A stretch of DNA of 14,795 nt, from NCBI GenBank assembly GCA_937892275.1, contig CALAVG010000253.1:1-14795 (forward strand), written 5' to 3'. Every line of letters starts with the position of its first letter. Positions within the stretch are counted from its first letter, which is position 1. Both the position numbers and the translations under genes were made by a program. This document shows positions 14,448-14,795 of this stretch, one piece after another. The stretch is from an uncultured Methanomicrobiales archaeon. GTDB lineage: Archaea; Thermoplasmatota; Thermoplasmata; Methanomassiliicoccales; Methanomethylophilaceae. Under the pieces are notes generated by a model. That model made no database searches. It worked only from the letters and a program-made list of their open reading frames with translations, and was not told where the DNA came from.

Positions 14448-14699
14448 GCCAATGACAGCGAATACGTCAAGAACTTCCGCAGGATCATCGACGGGATTCG
14501 GTGACAAGGTCGAGTTCACCGAGGAGGAGATCTCTGCGTGGCAGTTCGGTCAGAGGGTCGAGACTCGTATTCGACATGGCCACAAACTAAGAAGAGGTAT
14601 CGAATCATCCAACTTCAGAACACGCATGCTGGAACTGCGGTATCGATTCATGATGTGATGGAATTGTAAGAAGAAAGGGACTTAAGAGGTTTCTAAGGA

Positions 14700-14723
14700 G
14701 CGGCACCGGGGGGAGGTTGCCGC
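14700..14723 (-). terminator. Hairpin terminator of the ferredoxin gene
   Basis: GCGGCACC (14700-14707) pairs with GGTTGCCGC (14715-14723) with one bulged T around a 7-nt G-rich loop. It lies 8 nt past the ferredoxin stop codon in the direction of that gene's transcription. Confidence 0.55.
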
Positions 14724-14731
14724 CGTTAGGC

Positions 14732-14795
14732 TCACTCGAGTGCACCTGCAGGGCACTCGCTGATGCATGCACCGCAGTCGGTACAGGCAGCGGCG
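14732..14795 (-). CDS. 4Fe-4S ferredoxin, C-terminal fragment (rest outside window)
   Basis: The last 20 codons of a gene entering from the right edge read AACTDCGACISECPAGALE and a stop. The CxxCxxCxxxCP pattern is the classic 4Fe-4S cluster-binding motif of bacterial-type ferredoxins, and the C-terminal GALE ending is common in small 2[4Fe-4S] electron carriers. Whether it is a free small ferredoxin or the end of a larger iron-sulfur protein cannot be told here. It converges on the mcr operon. Confidence 0.88.
   Translation of the reverse strand, partial: AAACTDCGACISECPAGALE

Larger units (their letters stand above)
14243..14699. other. Intergenic stretch without a convincing gene
   Basis: Apart from the candidate RNA, I see no supported gene. 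A 68-codon frame (14452-14658, +) and a 34-codon frame from ATG 14400 (ends 14504) overlap it. Neither has a Shine-Dalgarno sequence, a correctly placed TATA box or a recognised motif. If joined by a frameshift near 14500 they would read as one longer charged protein, so a decayed gene is possible. Two near-identical 13-mers, GGTATCGAATCAT (14596-14608) and GGTATCGATTCAT (14639-14651), and an inverted pair CGAATACG/CGTATTCG (14459-14466, 14566-14573) are also present. Confidence 0.4.

Noticed and set aside
14452..14658. 68-codon plus-strand frame as a gene
   Set aside because: No Shine-Dalgarno or TATA box at the right spacing, no recognised domain, and it overlaps repeats; kept only as a possible gene remnant.
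1..14795. CRISPR arrays, tRNA, rRNA, insertion sequences
   Set aside because: I found no regularly spaced repeats, no cloverleaf-like sequence, no rRNA segment and no transposase.

Overview
The window is about 14.8 kb of archaeal DNA, most likely from a methanogen of the order Methanomassiliicoccales (Thermoplasmata; H2-dependent methylotrophic methanogens, many from guts). Four points support this. There is a complete mcrBDGA operon without mcrC. A methylcobamide:coenzyme M methyltransferase (MtaA/MtbA type) lies just upstream of it. A large cell-surface protein carries InlB-type B repeats. A nuclease gene is interrupted by an in-frame TAG, the codon that pyrrolysine-using archaea of this order can read as an amino acid. 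The order is an inference from gene content; no marker such as 16S rRNA is present.

Layout, left to right. Nt 2-562 (+) is the end of a LonA-type protease. Nt 695-3466 (+) is a 923-residue membrane-anchored surface protein with seven B repeats and a Big_2-like domain. Nt 3577-4497 (+) is ornithine carbamoyltransferase (argF). A convergent two-gene operon follows on the minus strand: an RNase H-like DEDD nuclease (6655-5894), whose end overlaps a RecJ-like DHH phosphoesterase (5913-4501) with an in-frame amber codon at 5451-5449. A divergent metallophosphoesterase (6708-7430, +) shares a 52-bp intergenic region with that operon.

The energy-metabolism block runs from 7568 to 14185, all on the plus strand: corrinoid:CoM methyltransferase, a cysteine-rich DUF169 protein, then mcrB, mcrD, mcrG, mcrA and a small DUF2098-like gene, closed by a strong terminator. 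MtaA/MtbA transfers methyl groups from methyl-corrinoid proteins to coenzyme M. McrABG then reduces methyl-CoM with coenzyme B to methane. The last two steps of methylotrophic methanogenesis are therefore encoded side by side. A roughly 0.5-kb stretch after the terminator has no convincing gene but contains nested inverted repeats that could be a structured RNA. The window ends in the C-terminus of a 4Fe-4S ferredoxin on the minus strand.

Transcription signals are unusually readable. Several genes have a TATA-like box centred about 25-28 nt before the ATG, which suggests leaderless mRNAs. The mcr operon instead has a long AT-rich leader and a strong Shine-Dalgarno sequence. GC-rich hairpins followed by T-rich runs end most units. 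The item most worth follow-up is the in-frame TAG in the DHH nuclease, a candidate pyrrolysine protein outside methylamine metabolism.
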